NCBI RefSeq assembly: GCF_035083965.1
Contig: NC_089725.1
Span: 32,553,024 to 32,617,023, forward strand
Length of the DNA stretch: 64,000 nt
Origin: Branchiostoma lanceolatum
Taxonomy: Eukaryota > Chordata > Leptocardii > Amphioxiformes > Branchiostomatidae
Direction of reading: 5' to 3'
Shown: piece after piece, positions 47,401 through 53,824 of the stretch
How positions within the stretch are numbered: the stretch's first letter is position 1
Layout: each line of letters opens with the position of its first letter
Made by a program: the position numbers and the translations under genes
Notes under the pieces: generated by a model
Databases searched by the model: none
Told to the model about the DNA's origin: nothing
The model's input: only the letters and a program-made list of their open reading frames with translations

Positions 47401-48276
47401 AGAGCGCGACTTCAGTATGTTCAAATGTACAGTTTGAAAATACAAATTCTCCTTTGCACGAGAGGCTGCGACCGCCGTGTGAAGAAAAGCACAAACATAT
47501 CGCTCAACACATTTTATGGATAAGAACGATATTTCAGACGATTGGCGTGTTTTGTTGTACTGTAGATCATACTTTTACATCGTGCGTGATATTTCAATTA
47601 TGAAAAAATGAGGGGTCACAGAAATCCAGTTTTATCGCTGTCACAATCGCTCAGCGTTCGCCGTGTAGTGGAAAGGAGGGGTTGAAGTTTCTGGGTGTAA
47701 CGCAGGTTTCTGTTAAACGGAAACCCGGTTTCCTCTGCGGAGACTATACCGCACAGCCCCAGACGTAATCACACCGGCCTTCATCCGAACATCATTTTCA
47801 CTTACGCTGCTCCCAGCTGAGCCTGCTGCGGAATGACAGCCGGGTTATTAGTTTATCTCCTGCGATTTGTATCCGCGGTCCCGGAAAGGACGGGTTCCCG
47901 AGTGACGGGGAACCGGAGGACACACAGCTTAATAACCTTCTCGTGCCGACCCGGCCGGACAGTTGGGTCCGCTCGCGCCGTTACGGACAGGAAACCGCTT
48001 CCCAGGAAAGTTAGTTTGGTGCCGGCGGGAGTCGGGACGGGGCAGACGTGACGCTATACCAGCCGAGCAGGGCGGTACTGAGGTGTGCCTACCTGGGGGC
48101 ACCTGGCAACCGGCGGCGCTTTTGTTGTGACACTGCCCTGGGGCACGGTCCTAACGGTACACCTGTTTAAGAGGGAGGGAAGGAGATATGCAGGTGTGAT
48201 GTACAGGTGTGGTGTACAGGTGTGACTCACCTTGAGACAGGCAGACGAGCAGGAAGGCGAACGTGGCGCGTCCCAT
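17304..48276 (-). CDS. CHGA-like: Granin (chromogranin A/B-like) precursor, 579 aa, nine exons
   Basis: Coding exons (minus strand, 5' to 3'): 48276-48231, 38644-38574, 23986-23896, 23462-23334, 22628-22524, 20070-19999, 19251-19132, 18827-17827, 17408-17304. All have GT/AG borders, and the 1,740 nt stay in one frame from ATG to TGA. Residues 1-16 are a signal peptide (MGRATFAFLLVCLSQA). Cysteines 43 and 63 enclose a loop starting CIVELVTSHLRK, the equivalent of the chromogranin A/B disulfide loop that directs sorting to secretory granules. Then comes DGRIFDLMKNEKLLNQLKSL, which aligns without gaps to the vertebrate segment after the loop. Residues about 165-545 are Glu/Asp-rich with many KR/RR sites, expected prohormone-convertase targets. 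The C-terminus carries ELNRVAH, close to the vertebrate ELEKVAH. Expected role: calcium-binding matrix and peptide precursor of dense-core granules (family knowledge). It could be the CgA/CgB ancestor rather than an orthologue of one of them. Confidence 0.88.
17441..17645. repeat. Dispersed repeat, Penelope-like 3'-end type
   Basis: It lies in the last granin intron. It contains gttactcgagcaattggat, agacgtctcagacagcgtcc, gttgcttgagtaac and ttacctggacgtctgacctt, and its two halves are partly inverted. The same words recur at about 22.1, 35.65, 39.5, 43.25, 43.65, 51.1 and 55.6 kb. Confidence 0.6.
17827..18827 (-). CDS. CHGA-like: Granin exon 8, acidic Glu/Asp-rich exon
   Basis: A single 1,001-nt exon gives residues 212-545, mostly Glu and Asp with Ser, Gly and Lys/Arg pairs. 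Repeats of DEDSDEDEDDKR and EDEGEKRDDD type show it grew by GAT/GAA/GAC triplet and short-unit expansion. At least ten KR or RR pairs occur, e.g. DDKREEEE, DDRRGDEED, EKREDDDD, ERRGDGDD, QRRGGGEE. The last part (SNESTDSSEVQADGSGGNKD) is less biased. The opposite strand is open by base composition alone. Confidence 0.85.
19296..19556 (-). mobile_element. tRNA-derived SINE (family B)
   Basis: Read on the minus strand it starts with gtagctcgcatagtccagtg (A-box like) and has gagttcgatcccgg (B box), then a body with tccttaggacgggacg. Relatives in the same orientation are at 24040-24300 and 26270-26435, all in granin introns. Confidence 0.65.
20190..20250. repeat. Short dispersed-repeat fragment, Penelope-like 3'-end type
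   Basis: gggcgtttcgaatgacatcc followed by accactcttcttcagcgtca: the paired (gaagaag...gaaacg) words often found near the 3' ends of Penelope-like elements. It has no coding capacity. Confidence 0.4.
20470..20975 (+). mobile_element. LINE 3' fragment with TTCAC tail
   Basis: The frame reads LRISAHCLEVEKGRHHNTPA, then LCPTCNGGVEDEFHFVMNCP, the C-terminal zinc-knuckle region (C-x2-C...H-x4-C) of a LINE ORF2. It stops at about 20816. The fragment ends in a (TTCAC)n run at 20945-20974, a microsatellite tail in place of poly(A). The 5' end is truncated. Confidence 0.7.
21349..21675 (+). mobile_element. LINE 3' fragment, related C-terminal domain
   Basis: An open frame to 21617 reads RFCPFCPNEIEDERHFILDC, then PRYHDKRSKLFNLI, and ends LNSTC before TGA. 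It is the same type of C-terminal domain as at 20574, but a different element. AATAAAG follows at about 21666. It lies within granin intron 5. Confidence 0.7.
22524..22628 (-). CDS. CHGA-like: Granin exon 5
   Basis: Encodes residues 113-147, including QLEVMGTIQTMLRQVEHDHQ and VLQELLQNMGRP, probably helical. The acceptor is GTTGGTAG at 22629-22630, the choice that keeps the frame from exon 4. The start of this exon and its acceptor are copied three more times upstream in the intron (see the 58-bp repeat). Confidence 0.8.
22595..22826. repeat. 58-bp tandem repeat spanning a splice acceptor
   Basis: Four copies start at 22595, 22653, 22711 and 22769 (tggatcgtccccatcacctc ... ccggtatgttac). The first copy contains the first 34 bases of granin exon 5 and its acceptor. 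The others lie in the intron just upstream in the gene's direction, and each carries the same acceptor. Confidence 0.9.
23133..23288. repeat. Interstitial telomere-like array flanked by inverted repeats
   Basis: About 100 bp of (TAAGGG)n followed by (TTAGGG)n at 23152-23259. It is bounded by TGTCCCGACACCCCTAT on the left and its near-complement ATAGGGGTGTCGGAACA on the right. It sits 45 bp from the donor of granin exon 4. Confidence 0.85.
23334..23986 (-). CDS. CHGA-like: Granin exons 3 and 4, N-terminal conserved module
   Basis: Exon 3 (23986-23896) encodes VTACIVELVTSHLRKVTT and the second cysteine (DPEC). Exon 4 (23462-23334) encodes DGRIFDLMKNEKLLNQLKSL and LGAVEEDLIPDANEVLKAVE. The junction is phase 1. 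The two cysteines are 20 residues apart (vertebrate CgA, from memory: 21). After the second Cys, the D, R-I, L-L, L and L positions match CgA without gaps. The tail KKGK is a basic processing site. Confidence 0.88.
24040..24300 (-). mobile_element. tRNA-derived SINE (family B), second copy
   Basis: Shares cttccactgg-cgtgacaggg, cgtcccgtcctaaggactgc, a B-box-like gggatttgaactcc and ctaaccactggaccacgc with the copy at 19296-19556. Confidence 0.65.
24440..24560. repeat. Short tandem repeat, about 50 bp, three copies
   Basis: Three copies of cacgttgtaaatgtagggag followed by agccgctaggggcgctg. Confidence 0.75.
24680..24697. repeat. Poly-G run
   Basis: An uninterrupted G run in a granin intron. 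On the gene's sense strand it reads poly-C. Confidence 0.9.
24790..25090. repeat. About 72-bp tandem repeat, four copies
   Basis: Copies of gatgagtatcagcccggtca, cgtatctgagatgatacgca and gggtggtttaatatcagata. Confidence 0.85.
25240..26110. repeat. About 115-bp tandem repeat, seven to eight copies
   Basis: Each unit carries tatgcaaatgaggtccgcat, tagcataatttatg, caggtgtgttcacctttcct and aaaggtacctacatctcaaa. Many units contain ATGCAAAT, the octamer in reverse orientation. Confidence 0.85.
26160..26215. repeat. GAA microsatellite
   Basis: Run of agaagaagaagaagaag. Confidence 0.85.
26270..26435 (-). mobile_element. tRNA-derived SINE (family B), third partial copy
   Basis: gcctgcatgtcgggggatca, ggcttctagttccagaggca and gctaaccactggactacgca match the copy at 19296-19556. 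Its right end runs straight into the 56-bp array, which may have started from this junction. Confidence 0.6.
26443..26935. repeat. 56-bp minisatellite, about nine copies
   Basis: Nearly identical units of ggatgagctggtgtagcctg, gatgctggcatgatggagca and gtgctgccggactgac. Period 56 was measured between 26451 and 26507. Confidence 0.95.
27105..27175. repeat. Short tandem repeat gcgaccgccg(a/g)
   Basis: About six copies of an 11-12-bp GC-rich unit. Confidence 0.8.
27700..27875. repeat. 26-bp tandem repeat, about seven copies
   Basis: Units of gtaacatgtaacctgagacg followed by tcacgt or tcatgt. Some junctions contain CACGTG. Confidence 0.9.
27876..29040. other. Granin intron 2, non-repetitive stretch without exon
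   Basis: No exon or recognised element. The sequence looks ordinary compared with its repeat-rich surroundings. Confidence 0.4.
29041..32126 (+). mobile_element. Near-complete non-LTR retrotransposon (CR1/L2 group-like)
   Basis: An intact endonuclease/reverse-transcriptase ORF (29183-32026) is followed by about 70 bp of 3'UTR and a (GATACA)n tail at 32100-32126. A microsatellite tail instead of poly(A) is usual in CR1/L2-type LINEs. The 5' boundary is a guess. It lies in granin intron 2 in antisense. A 3'-tail-only relative is at 1089-1140. Confidence 0.8.
29183..32026 (+). CDS. LINE ORF2: AP-endonuclease plus reverse transcriptase, 947 aa
   Basis: The protein nicks target DNA and copies the element RNA (target-primed reverse transcription). 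Residues about 11-228 are an EEP/APE-like endonuclease: LLLVNCQSIRNKKAEL, the Glu of GIESWL, GTYYRPPS, GDFN (150-153) and the catalytic SDHD (221-224). Residues about 480-760 are the reverse transcriptase: NYRPVSLTCISCKLLEHII, HGFRAKRSTETQL, ILDFTKAFDKVPH, GVPQGTVLGPLL and the FADD catalytic motif (671-674). The C-terminal part reads YTSLVRPNLEYAATVWDPYT. No internal stop or frameshift is seen, so the copy may be recent. ATG at 29183 is the first in frame. A first ORF (ORF1) was not found upstream. The clade (CR1, L2, Crack or similar) is uncertain. Confidence 0.9.
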   Translation: MRGRGFKKTNGKLLLVNCQSIRNKKAELATVIDTYKPDIIAGIESWLNQDIASSEIFPDNYIAHRKDRQTGPGGGVFQVNRDDLIVTHRPDLDTDCEIIWTQTQLAGKKPLMIGTYYRPPSDQGNSLDELDKSISKMGPKINSDNVIILGDFNTPGINWDASTTDNTQSNSGQAQKLLHLVDNHGLFQTVQEPTRNGNLLDLVLVNNPNIIEKTTVVPGISDHDMVLVDVNLAPKQNRKPKRKVYIRTKADEPAIKSDLSDYATNFNKRTEDMSVTQKWDDFKDKIKHTMNLHIPSKTTSSRYNLPWFNKNLRRHCRKKQRLYNKAKRTGREEDMNKYKRVKKGVQKSIRAAHSKYVADILGEAIIDKPKTFWSYIKGLRRDLVGVAPLKIGNSIVSDSEKKAEALSSQFKSVFTEEDTTNMPTLGQPCTPPMEHIVISPNGVEKMLQGLNPSKASGPDQIPPWFLKMTATEIAPVLTNIFQHSLDTGEIPKDWRDANICAIFKKGDRAVPGNYRPVSLTCISCKLLEHIIHSHVMKHLESFNILTDYQHGFRAKRSTETQLILKAHDIAGALNSKKQVDLAILDFTKAFDKVPHSRLITKLEHYGIQGTTLNWLKAFLTNREQTVVVEGKASSPVRVASGVPQGTVLGPLLLLLYINDLPDQLDSNVRLFADDCLLYIELSTQSDSQLLQEDLNTLEEWQSRWLMQFNPEKCYIMHITNKRNPIVTTYQFCGQALATAKSHPYLGVTLTTGLKWNTHINKVTTKAKQTLGVIKRNLWACPAKVKSLAYTSLVRPNLEYAATVWDPYTKKDIDKLERVQNQAARFCTNNYERGASVTKMKADLQWMSLEDRRTMSRLCMMYKMTNKLVDVPTDKYLMPAQKRTRNSHAFKYQSYQPRIDVFKNSYFPRTIVEWNSLSSSTVGASSLSSFKERLQSDMQRLGVTDRSV
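32580..32960. repeat. Degenerate G-rich tandem repeat
   Basis: Repeated gttagggtatagagtttgg, gacagtggtaggggtag and taccattaaggacgtg blocks. Two longer copies (about 32475 and 32858) share cggttgtaccattaaggacg. Confidence 0.7.
33540..33895 (+). repeat. Short tandem repeat rich in RE1-like motifs (granin intron 2)
   Basis: 12-bp (accacacaatca-gc) and longer units combine into atcagcaccagggacggc. This is one mismatch from the RE1/NRSE 17-mer consensus and occurs several times (e.g. 33606-33621). The first unit, atcagtaccaaggacag at 33544-33560, also has one mismatch. Left half-sites TCAGCACC are very frequent. Confidence 0.8.
34340..34505 (+). mobile_element. Dispersed repeat copy A
   Basis: gggacgtcccacggatagga, ctttaaatgggggtcccgtg and tttgaggaaagccacacaac are shared with 44260-44340. 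Confidence 0.5.
34530..35110. repeat. GC-rich tandem blocks with poly-C runs
   Basis: Two to three copies of a block with gcacgtcccgcgcttccagc, gggcaccacgccgcgcggat and cgaagcgag. It includes uninterrupted C runs at about 34599-34612 and 35013-35038; the latter reads as a long poly-G in granin pre-mRNA. Confidence 0.75.
35630..35757. repeat. Dispersed repeat, Penelope-like 3'-end type
   Basis: aagacagcggatgctgtctg, aaacgtctg, atccagttgcttgagtagct and ttacctggatgttaaacatt. The gacagcggatgctgtc core is a short hairpin. Confidence 0.6.
35995..37830. repeat. GC-rich minisatellite, 41/42/46-bp units, about 42 copies
   Basis: Units of gggcgggttactgcacacca and gcggaacgggactgg plus a variable linker (acgggcgaggag, acgggcgggg, cggggag, ctggcgggg). 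Units of 46 and 41 bp alternate regularly around 36750-37110, giving a higher-order dimer. All three forward frames are open, so the 619- and 673-codon frames are artefacts. Confidence 0.95.
38020..38565. repeat. 24-bp tandem repeat next to granin exon 2
   Basis: Many copies of gtgtgtaccacgtgtgtaag and variants, starting about 10 bp inside the intron after the exon 2 donor (38573). Confidence 0.95.
38574..38644 (-). CDS. CHGA-like: Granin exon 2
   Basis: Acceptor TTTCCTCAG, donor CAACCAG|GTCAGT. Encodes residues 16-39, LGRPSPLDLSLPDGTGSDD and ATNQ: the start of the mature protein and the short spacer before the cysteine loop. The 71-nt length fits the phase-1 end of exon 1 and the phase-0 start of exon 3. 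Confidence 0.8.
39236..39412. repeat. Local duplication, copy 1
   Basis: About 175 bp (ggcgtgctttgattgtaatt, gatccttgcaaagaaacgta, gatgcagctgccgcatctca) also occur at 41398-41572. The preceding word ggcgcggtgaaggccgctac recurs at 40004. Confidence 0.7.
39470..39560. repeat. Dispersed repeat, Penelope-like 3'-end type (inverted copy)
   Basis: agttactcaagcaactggat, cagacgtttcagacagcatc and cgctatctttcgtcagtgac: the same words as at 35.65 kb in the opposite orientation. Confidence 0.6.
40430..40627 (-). mobile_element. tRNA-derived SINE (same family as 8770-8883)
   Basis: On the minus strand it begins gtcgtgttgcgtaacggtta and carries a B box in cctgggttcgaagcccctga. The body contains acacccaggtgtaaaaatc, matching cccaggtgtataaag at 8782. 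Confidence 0.65.
40870..41345. repeat. About 155-bp tandem repeat, three copies
   Basis: Copies start at cccgcagcagcccg (about 40877, 41030, 41186) and contain cgtcacgacagtccaacccc, gggaggagcttcgccctct and tagaatatcctgct. Confidence 0.85.
41398..41572. repeat. Local duplication, copy 2
   Basis: Partner of 39236-39412. Differences are mainly substitutions. Confidence 0.7.
42640..42950. repeat. About 30-bp tandem repeat, ten copies
   Basis: Units of gttagtgcgcgttatttcag and cagctgtccccgttagtgcg. Two sub-types (ccccg, ctcgg) alternate in a three-unit pattern. Confidence 0.95.
43120..43630. repeat. About 39-bp tandem repeat, interrupted
   Basis: Units of cgctccaggaaaaggcccat and gaaaccattacgtattgtc. 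The array is broken at about 43205-43320 by the inserted dispersed repeat (gtttacctagatgtctaacc). Confidence 0.9.
44190..44470 (+). mobile_element. Dispersed repeat copy B
   Basis: Longer copy of the element at 34340-34505: gggacgtcccttggatagga, cgttaaatggaggtcccgtg, tttgaggagaaccacacacc and aagaacccaccacacctctg. Confidence 0.55.
44560..45780. repeat. Satellite-like array, about 85-bp unit, about 14 copies
   Basis: Units of gaacagtataagctgcatat, ccgcacagatgtataactcc, tcgcccatgtctgatctgtg and tgataacaatgttatctacc. Each unit holds the near-perfect palindrome gataacaatgttatc. Confidence 0.95.
45785..45965. repeat. About 65-bp tandem repeat, three copies
   Basis: Units of gaccgatgactggacagtaa, acccccttatctaccctcat and gagtggcgtagtgatgataa, directly after the 85-bp array. 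Confidence 0.85.
46148..46364. mobile_element. MITE with ATACTGTAAAT inverted ends
   Basis: About 215 bp bounded by tatactgtaaattcagaaat and its near-complement catttacagtattta. It is filled with gttcgcg/cgcgaac words in both orientations. There is no coding capacity. A fragment with the same ttcgcggtggttttaaattc words is at about 53770-53815. Confidence 0.7.
46400..48220. other. Granin intron 1, gene-proximal part
   Basis: No exon. It holds poly-G runs at about 46593-46606, 46637-46650 and 46910-46926, and turns GC-rich from about 47700 towards exon 1, consistent with a CpG-rich promoter region. Confidence 0.5.
48231..48276 (-). CDS. CHGA-like: Granin exon 1, signal peptide
   Basis: ATG at 48276, donor TCTCAAG|GTGAGT. 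Encodes MGRATFAFLLVCLSQ, a compact signal peptide with its cleavage point near the exon 1/2 junction. I found no in-frame upstream ATG in the codons just before it. Confidence 0.8.
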
Positions 48277-48660
48277 CGCGAAGTCAGGGCGGCACCGGTG
48301 CGCTCAACACGCGGAACGGCGGCGGCAGGAGTACGGTACGGCCGGGAGGCTGCAGGGCGGCTCGCTGCGGGCGCGTGCCGGGGGCTGAGGGCGCTGTTCT
48401 CGGGGCTGGAGCGGACTGGCGCCGTGAGGTGCAGGCGGTGCGGAGGCGGCGGCTAACGGCGATCTGCCCGTGGGTTCCCGGAGAATGAAAGCGAGGCTAC
48501 ACCAGCCCGACGGAGATACAGCGGGACCGTGAGCTGAGCATGCGCACACGGGCCTGCCGAGAGATGACGTCACGGCGTGAATCACGCAGATTATCGTCCA
48601 ATGAACGAGACGCTTCATTCAGGCCAGGACGGCGCACGGTGCAGGCGGGCGGGCATGGTG
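48277..48660 (-). promoter_or_regulatory. Granin promoter region, CRE and CCAAT box
   Basis: GC-rich sequence upstream of the granin ATG. A perfect CRE palindrome TGACGTCA lies at 48565-48572 and a CCAAT box at 48598-48602. A GCGCATGC-type (NRF1-like) word is at about 48538-48546. Vertebrate chromogranin A promoters depend on a CRE near the start site (family knowledge). No clear TATA box is seen. Confidence 0.55.
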
Positions 48661-48950
48661 AGGTGCACCTGGTTGTACGTCATACCTGAGCTGATTTGTG
48701 TTTCGCGCGTTTCCATGAAATAATTCTGACGCGCGTCGCGTGTACCACTGCCCAAAATACCGGATTCGACGTTGGAATTGACGTTCTTACTTTTATTTTT
48801 GAGTAAAACGTACAGCTTTTGGCGCATTGGGCACCTTTCGCATCGTTTTCCGTCTTCTCGGGTGGATAAGACATAAAAAGAATACTAAACGGTATCACCT
48901 TCGGTCCCAGCCCTGGGTCAGGCTTGTGCCGCGGGTGGTATGGAATACAC

Positions 48951-49215
<265 letters not shown>

Positions 49216-49259
49216 ACTCTAGTTTTCCACTCTCTCACTCCTCTGTCACTCTATGATGG

Positions 49260-50856
49260 ATAGATCGATCAATATATAGATAGATACATCTAAAGTTAGG
49301 TTTATTGGTTGATTGATGTAAAGCTACCGAAGTTATAGAATGCGTACACAGACTGTCCCGTTTTTCTGATACACAACTCCCACAGCCAGATTGAGAAGGG
49401 GTGACGGCATCCCCTCGCTACATCTGCTTGGAGATTACACGAGCCTCCCGGCAGCACGCTATCTCATCAGGCAAGGCCAACGTGAAAGGTAGGGGGGCGT
49501 GTTGATGACGTCAAGTTCCCATCGATCCCGTTGCCATGGCGACCAGCTGGATAATAGTCCCCTGACAATACCGTCTGTCAGGCGATGCTCGGGCCAACTC
49601 CACCGCCCAGTTATGAGCTTAGCCTCTAAAGGACTCCATGGGGGGCTGGAAATAGTAGAAACTGGCCCGATAGAATAACGGAAACAGAAGTCGAACCCAA
49701 TATGCAGAATTCAGTATCAGTAGATAGACTTAAGTAGTCACATGCTATACTGTTCCTCGTTGTCAGCCCATCCTTTTCATGTGACATGTACTAGTACTTG
49801 CAATTAGCCCACGGGCAAGAACTTGCAATAAACTTTCAATAACATCGCAGAGGGGATGCAGTAGAAAGGTATATAAGTGATAACCTCATGTACTTGTGTC
49901 ATTTAGTCCGTACACTTGAGAGATCCGTCACAGCGAAACCGGTCGTGGTATTAGATAGTCTGATTAAAAGTTCTAAACGGGAACTATGCGGCCCCAGATG
50001 TTTTACTGAGGGACGACTGCGGTGTGAAAGCTGTCGATGGCGGAGGAGTACAGTTCGCAACCGATGGGGAAATGTTACCGTCACCGCGGTCTCGCTCTCC
50101 TGGTTCATCGTGCGCGCGATTTGTGTTGAATTCTGCTCTCTATTGCCCCTTATAGGAAGGCCTGTTGGAGGCTACTCAGAGCGCCATTCACGCTCCCATC
50201 CCAACATCGCGCCCGGACAATCGGAAACATTCCTGCGTGACGAGGACTGCATCAGGGGATGATTAACTCCGTTCTAACGTAAACAGCCTCACAATGGTGT
50301 TCATCTGTCCTTTGAGCGGCGCTCTTCGCTGTAATAACAGCGGGATTGAGAGTGAAAGTGGACAATTACACAAAGGAAAGTGATCTTTTCATCGTTCATC
50401 GCGATCGTGTCGTCATGACGGTCTCCTGGCAACGGTGACGTCATTTTGGAGGACTGACATTTAAGTAGAGAAAGGCGCCTGGTGGTGTTTCTATGAGCCT
50501 CTAAATCACCCTGCATCGTTGTCAGGGAATCACGTTGTTTGTTTTGTGGACGTCATTGCTGATACAAAACATCGAAACTTACCTCCGTCGGTCAGTATTG
50601 ACCATGGTAACATCGAAAACTTACCAACCGCCGAGAAACGGGCAAAGTCATCGTGCCGGGTGCTTTAATACTTGCGTTGGGTTAACAGATACTTCACTGA
50701 GGATTTGTCACAAAAATTAAAGCTTGAAAATGGAAACTATGAGTAGCTTCGATGCCAACGGTGGTGACCCGTGGCAACCGTTACTCAGCTGTATATTTGA
50801 GGACAGGATGACTTTGAATAGTAACCTCCCCACCCTGCCACTGTAGTATGGTAACC

Positions 50857-50890
<34 letters not shown>

Positions 50891-51230
50891 GTCGATCAAT
50901 CAATCAATCAGCAGTCTGGCCTTAGGTCTAACTGAGGACTTCAGTGGCGGATATCAGTATAAACAGCCTTTCCAACTAATTTACCGTATAGCGTACATGC
51001 TGACACTGTCTTATATTTCGCGGCCTATAAAAAAATGTCACATTCTTCGCTGAAGGTAAGAAACGTAATGTAACAGTTACGGAAGAAAGACAGCGGATGG
51101 CCGTTTCCAAATTTTATCAAGTTGCTTGGTATTCACGGAACAAGAGTGCAGTGGCCTGTGTTACACCACTAGCTGACGGTGCATCCATCACCTGCTAATC
51201 GGGAACGGACAGTTCGCAGTTGGGCAGGAG
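49260..51230. other. Intergenic, no gene seen
   Basis: Holds small GATA and AATC repeats (49258-49290, 50855-50910), a ctacatctgcttggagatta word at about 49420 and a Penelope-like 3'-end type repeat at about 51085-51135. No exon could be supported. Confidence 0.4.
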
Positions 51231-51234
51231 GGAG

Positions 51235-51380
51235 GGGGATGCCCCGTTAACCCCGCAAAGGGCGGCACACGTCACGTGCTGACCCCGCAAAGGGCGGCAC
51301 ACGTCACGTGTTGACCCCGCAAAGGGCGGCACACGTCACGTGTTGACTCCGCAAAGGCCGGCACGTGTCACGTCGGAAGG
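51235..51380. repeat. 30-bp tandem repeat, four copies
   Basis: Units of gaccccgcaaagggcggcac and acgtcacgtgttgac. Each carries CACGTG (E-box) and CGTCACGT. Confidence 0.85.
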
Positions 51381-51409
51381 ATAAGTGATTACCGCGTGTC
51401 ACTGGAGGT

Positions 51410-51640
51410 CAGCGCAGCCACCTGTCAAACTCCAGGTATTCCATCTTCCAAACAGCAGGTTCTTTACCTGTCAAACTCCAGGTGTTCCATCTTCCAAACA
51501 GCAGGTGTTTTACCTGTTAAACCCCAGGTGTTCCACTTGCTAAGCTCCATGTGTTCCACTTGACAAACAGGAGATGTTTTACCTGTTATACCACAGGTGT
51601 TCCACTTACCAGGTAAACCCCAGGTGTTCCGAACGGCGTA
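51410..51640. repeat. Degenerate tandem repeat (tacctgtcaaactccaggtg)
   Basis: Five to six imperfect copies of acctgtcaaactccaggtg plus ttccatcttccaaacagcag, each containing CACCTG/CAGGTG E-box words. Confidence 0.75.
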
Positions 51641-52329
51641 GTCACTTGTAAAACCGTAGGTGTGCCAGGTGACATGGAAGGGTGCGGGGGAGGATGGCAT
51701 GTTTGTGTAGTGAACCGTGAACGTGTACTGTATGGACTCGGGCCCTTCATTCAGTGTAATAATGTGACTTGACACACCACCAATCAAGCCTCGATAGCAG
51801 CGGGCGTTTTGTTTTTTTTCAACCGTTTTCTGATTGCCACCGTATTCTGATGGGTCATTAAGCAATCCGAAAACGGCAGTAAATAATCAGAATACGGCGC
51901 GTAATCGAAACAAATCGCGACATAGAACCCCCCCCCCCACTCAGTCTGAGGTCGTTTCGAAGAAATTACTTGCTTCACGTTAAGGTTTCTGTAGCAATGG
52001 CTCACACTGTTGGGGTACTTTTCGCAGTAGCAGTTTTTGTACATGTAATTAGAACTACATGTAGTATGCTGTTCTACAGCTGTAAGTCGTGTTATATGTG
52101 TATTGTTATTATGTATGTACAAGCTTTGGCTATATGAACAGAAGTAAGAGTAGATTAGATATTTTCTAATCTGATGGATATATCATAGATTATCAAGATT
52201 ATCAAACAGTGAAAACTCGCTTTGAAAAAAAAGCTTGAGATGGAGTTTTGTTGGCTAGTTACGCAGACTTCGGATGTCTTAACGGACTAAATTAAAGCCT
52301 CATTGCCACGTCCGTTCCTGTCTCAATTT

Positions 52330-53300
52330 GCCGTCTGCAGCGCCGAACAATATTCTGACAAATGAGAACAGACCTCGGACAAAAGGCTCTTCCCGCGGCC
52401 TGACAAATGAGAACAGACGTCGGACGAAAGGCCCTTCCCGCCCCATCAGCCCGGCCGTTCGTCTTCCGTCTGGCCGGACTGACGTATCGATTTTCCAACT
52501 CGCGCAGATTATCAAATATGAGACGCTCAGACAGGACTTCCTTCTCATCTCCGGTAGGGGCTCGGCGGCTGGCTTCCTGCCACAGTTTCTGTTCCTTGCC
52601 ACGGTTCCCACAACTATCGGAAAATCAGCACCAAGGACAGACGCTGCTTCTCACCTCCGGTAGGGGCTCGGTGGCTGGCTTCCTGCCACAGTTTCTGTTC
52701 CTTGCCACAGTCCCCACAACTATCGGGAAATCAGCACCAAGGACAGGACAAGTGTGTAACAATAAGTGAGAACTCGCGCAGATGATCAAATATGAGACGC
52801 TCAGACAGGACGCGGCTTCTCATATCCGTTAGAGACGCCTTGGCTGGCTCCCTGCCACAGTTTCTGTTCCTTGCCACAGTCCCCACAACTATCGGGAAAT
52901 CAGCACCAAGGACAGGACAAGTGTGTAACAATAAGTGAGAACTCGCGCAGATGATCAAATATGAGACGCTCAGACAGGACGCGGCTTCTCATCTCCGTTA
53001 GAGACTCCTTGGTTGGCTCCCTGCCACAGTTTCTGCTCCGTTCCACAGTTTTTGCTCCTTGCCAGAGTTTCCACAACTATCATTAAATCAGCACCAATGA
53101 CAGATGTGTTACAGTAAGTGAGAACTCCCGGGGATGACTGAATATGAGACACAGTCAGAACGCGGCTTTTCATCTCCGGTAGAGGCTCAGTTTCTATTCC
53201 TTGCCACAGTTCCTAAAACTATCGGGAAATCAGCACCAAGGACAGGTGTGTTACAGAGTGTAAAAACTCCCGGAATGATCAAATATGAGACACTCAGACA
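52330..53300 (+). repeat. Tandem repeat with RE1/NRSE motifs, upstream of granin (proximal block)
   Basis: Units of about 105-170 bp: cagatgatcaaatatgagac, gctcagacaggacgcggctt, ctgccacagtttctgttcct, cacaactatcgggaaatcag and caccaaggacagg. Full RE1 17-mers (NTYAGMRCCNNRGMSAG) are at 52624-52640, 52730-52746, 52899-52915 and 53229-53245, with a one-mismatch copy at 53087-53103. Confidence 0.85.
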
Positions 53301-53744
53301 GCGCGTTGCTTCTTTTGATATAAAATCTAAATATTCATGAAGGTTTTTACGATTCAAAGAAATTACAGAGCATGGCACACCAAATGATAGATTCTCCTTT
53401 TCTTTGTTCATCAATAAGTTCATGGAAAACTTCGCTCAGGATTCGAAATACATTTTTGCAAGAAAGCAGAAACAGTACGTTTCACGATGTGAAACTAGAC
53501 ACTGTAGGACATTCCCCGTTTTACGATATTTTTAAAGTTTTACGGCATATACTCGCTCATTTTCTGGCTCCTTTGCACGATTTACTTTATGGTTGCCTTT
53601 TTGTTTTGGAAACGGACAAAAATTGATGCCCACGCTGATGTCATCCATATAATCAGCGTGGCCTTATGAGAAAGAAATATAAAAAGAAAACGGTAAATCA
53701 TCATAAACCAGCAGGTGCTGTAAAAAGGAAATTTCAAGGAGATT

Positions 53745-53815
53745 CCATTTGACCTTAGCGAGAAAATGGACCTTTCGCGGTGGTTTTAAATTCGCGGTTG
53801 AAATGATCGCGTACG
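53745..53815. mobile_element. MITE fragment
   Basis: tttcgcggtggttttaaatt, cgcggttgaaatgatcgcg: internal words of the MITE at 46148-46364, without its ends. Confidence 0.45.
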
Positions 53816-53824
53816 CAGGAAGAG

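Noticed and set aside
48304..48618. 104-codon minus frame in the granin promoter starting MKRLVHWTIICVIHAV
   Set aside because: It lies in GC-rich promoter sequence upstream of the granin ATG, has no supporting splice pattern, and overlaps the CRE/CCAAT region.
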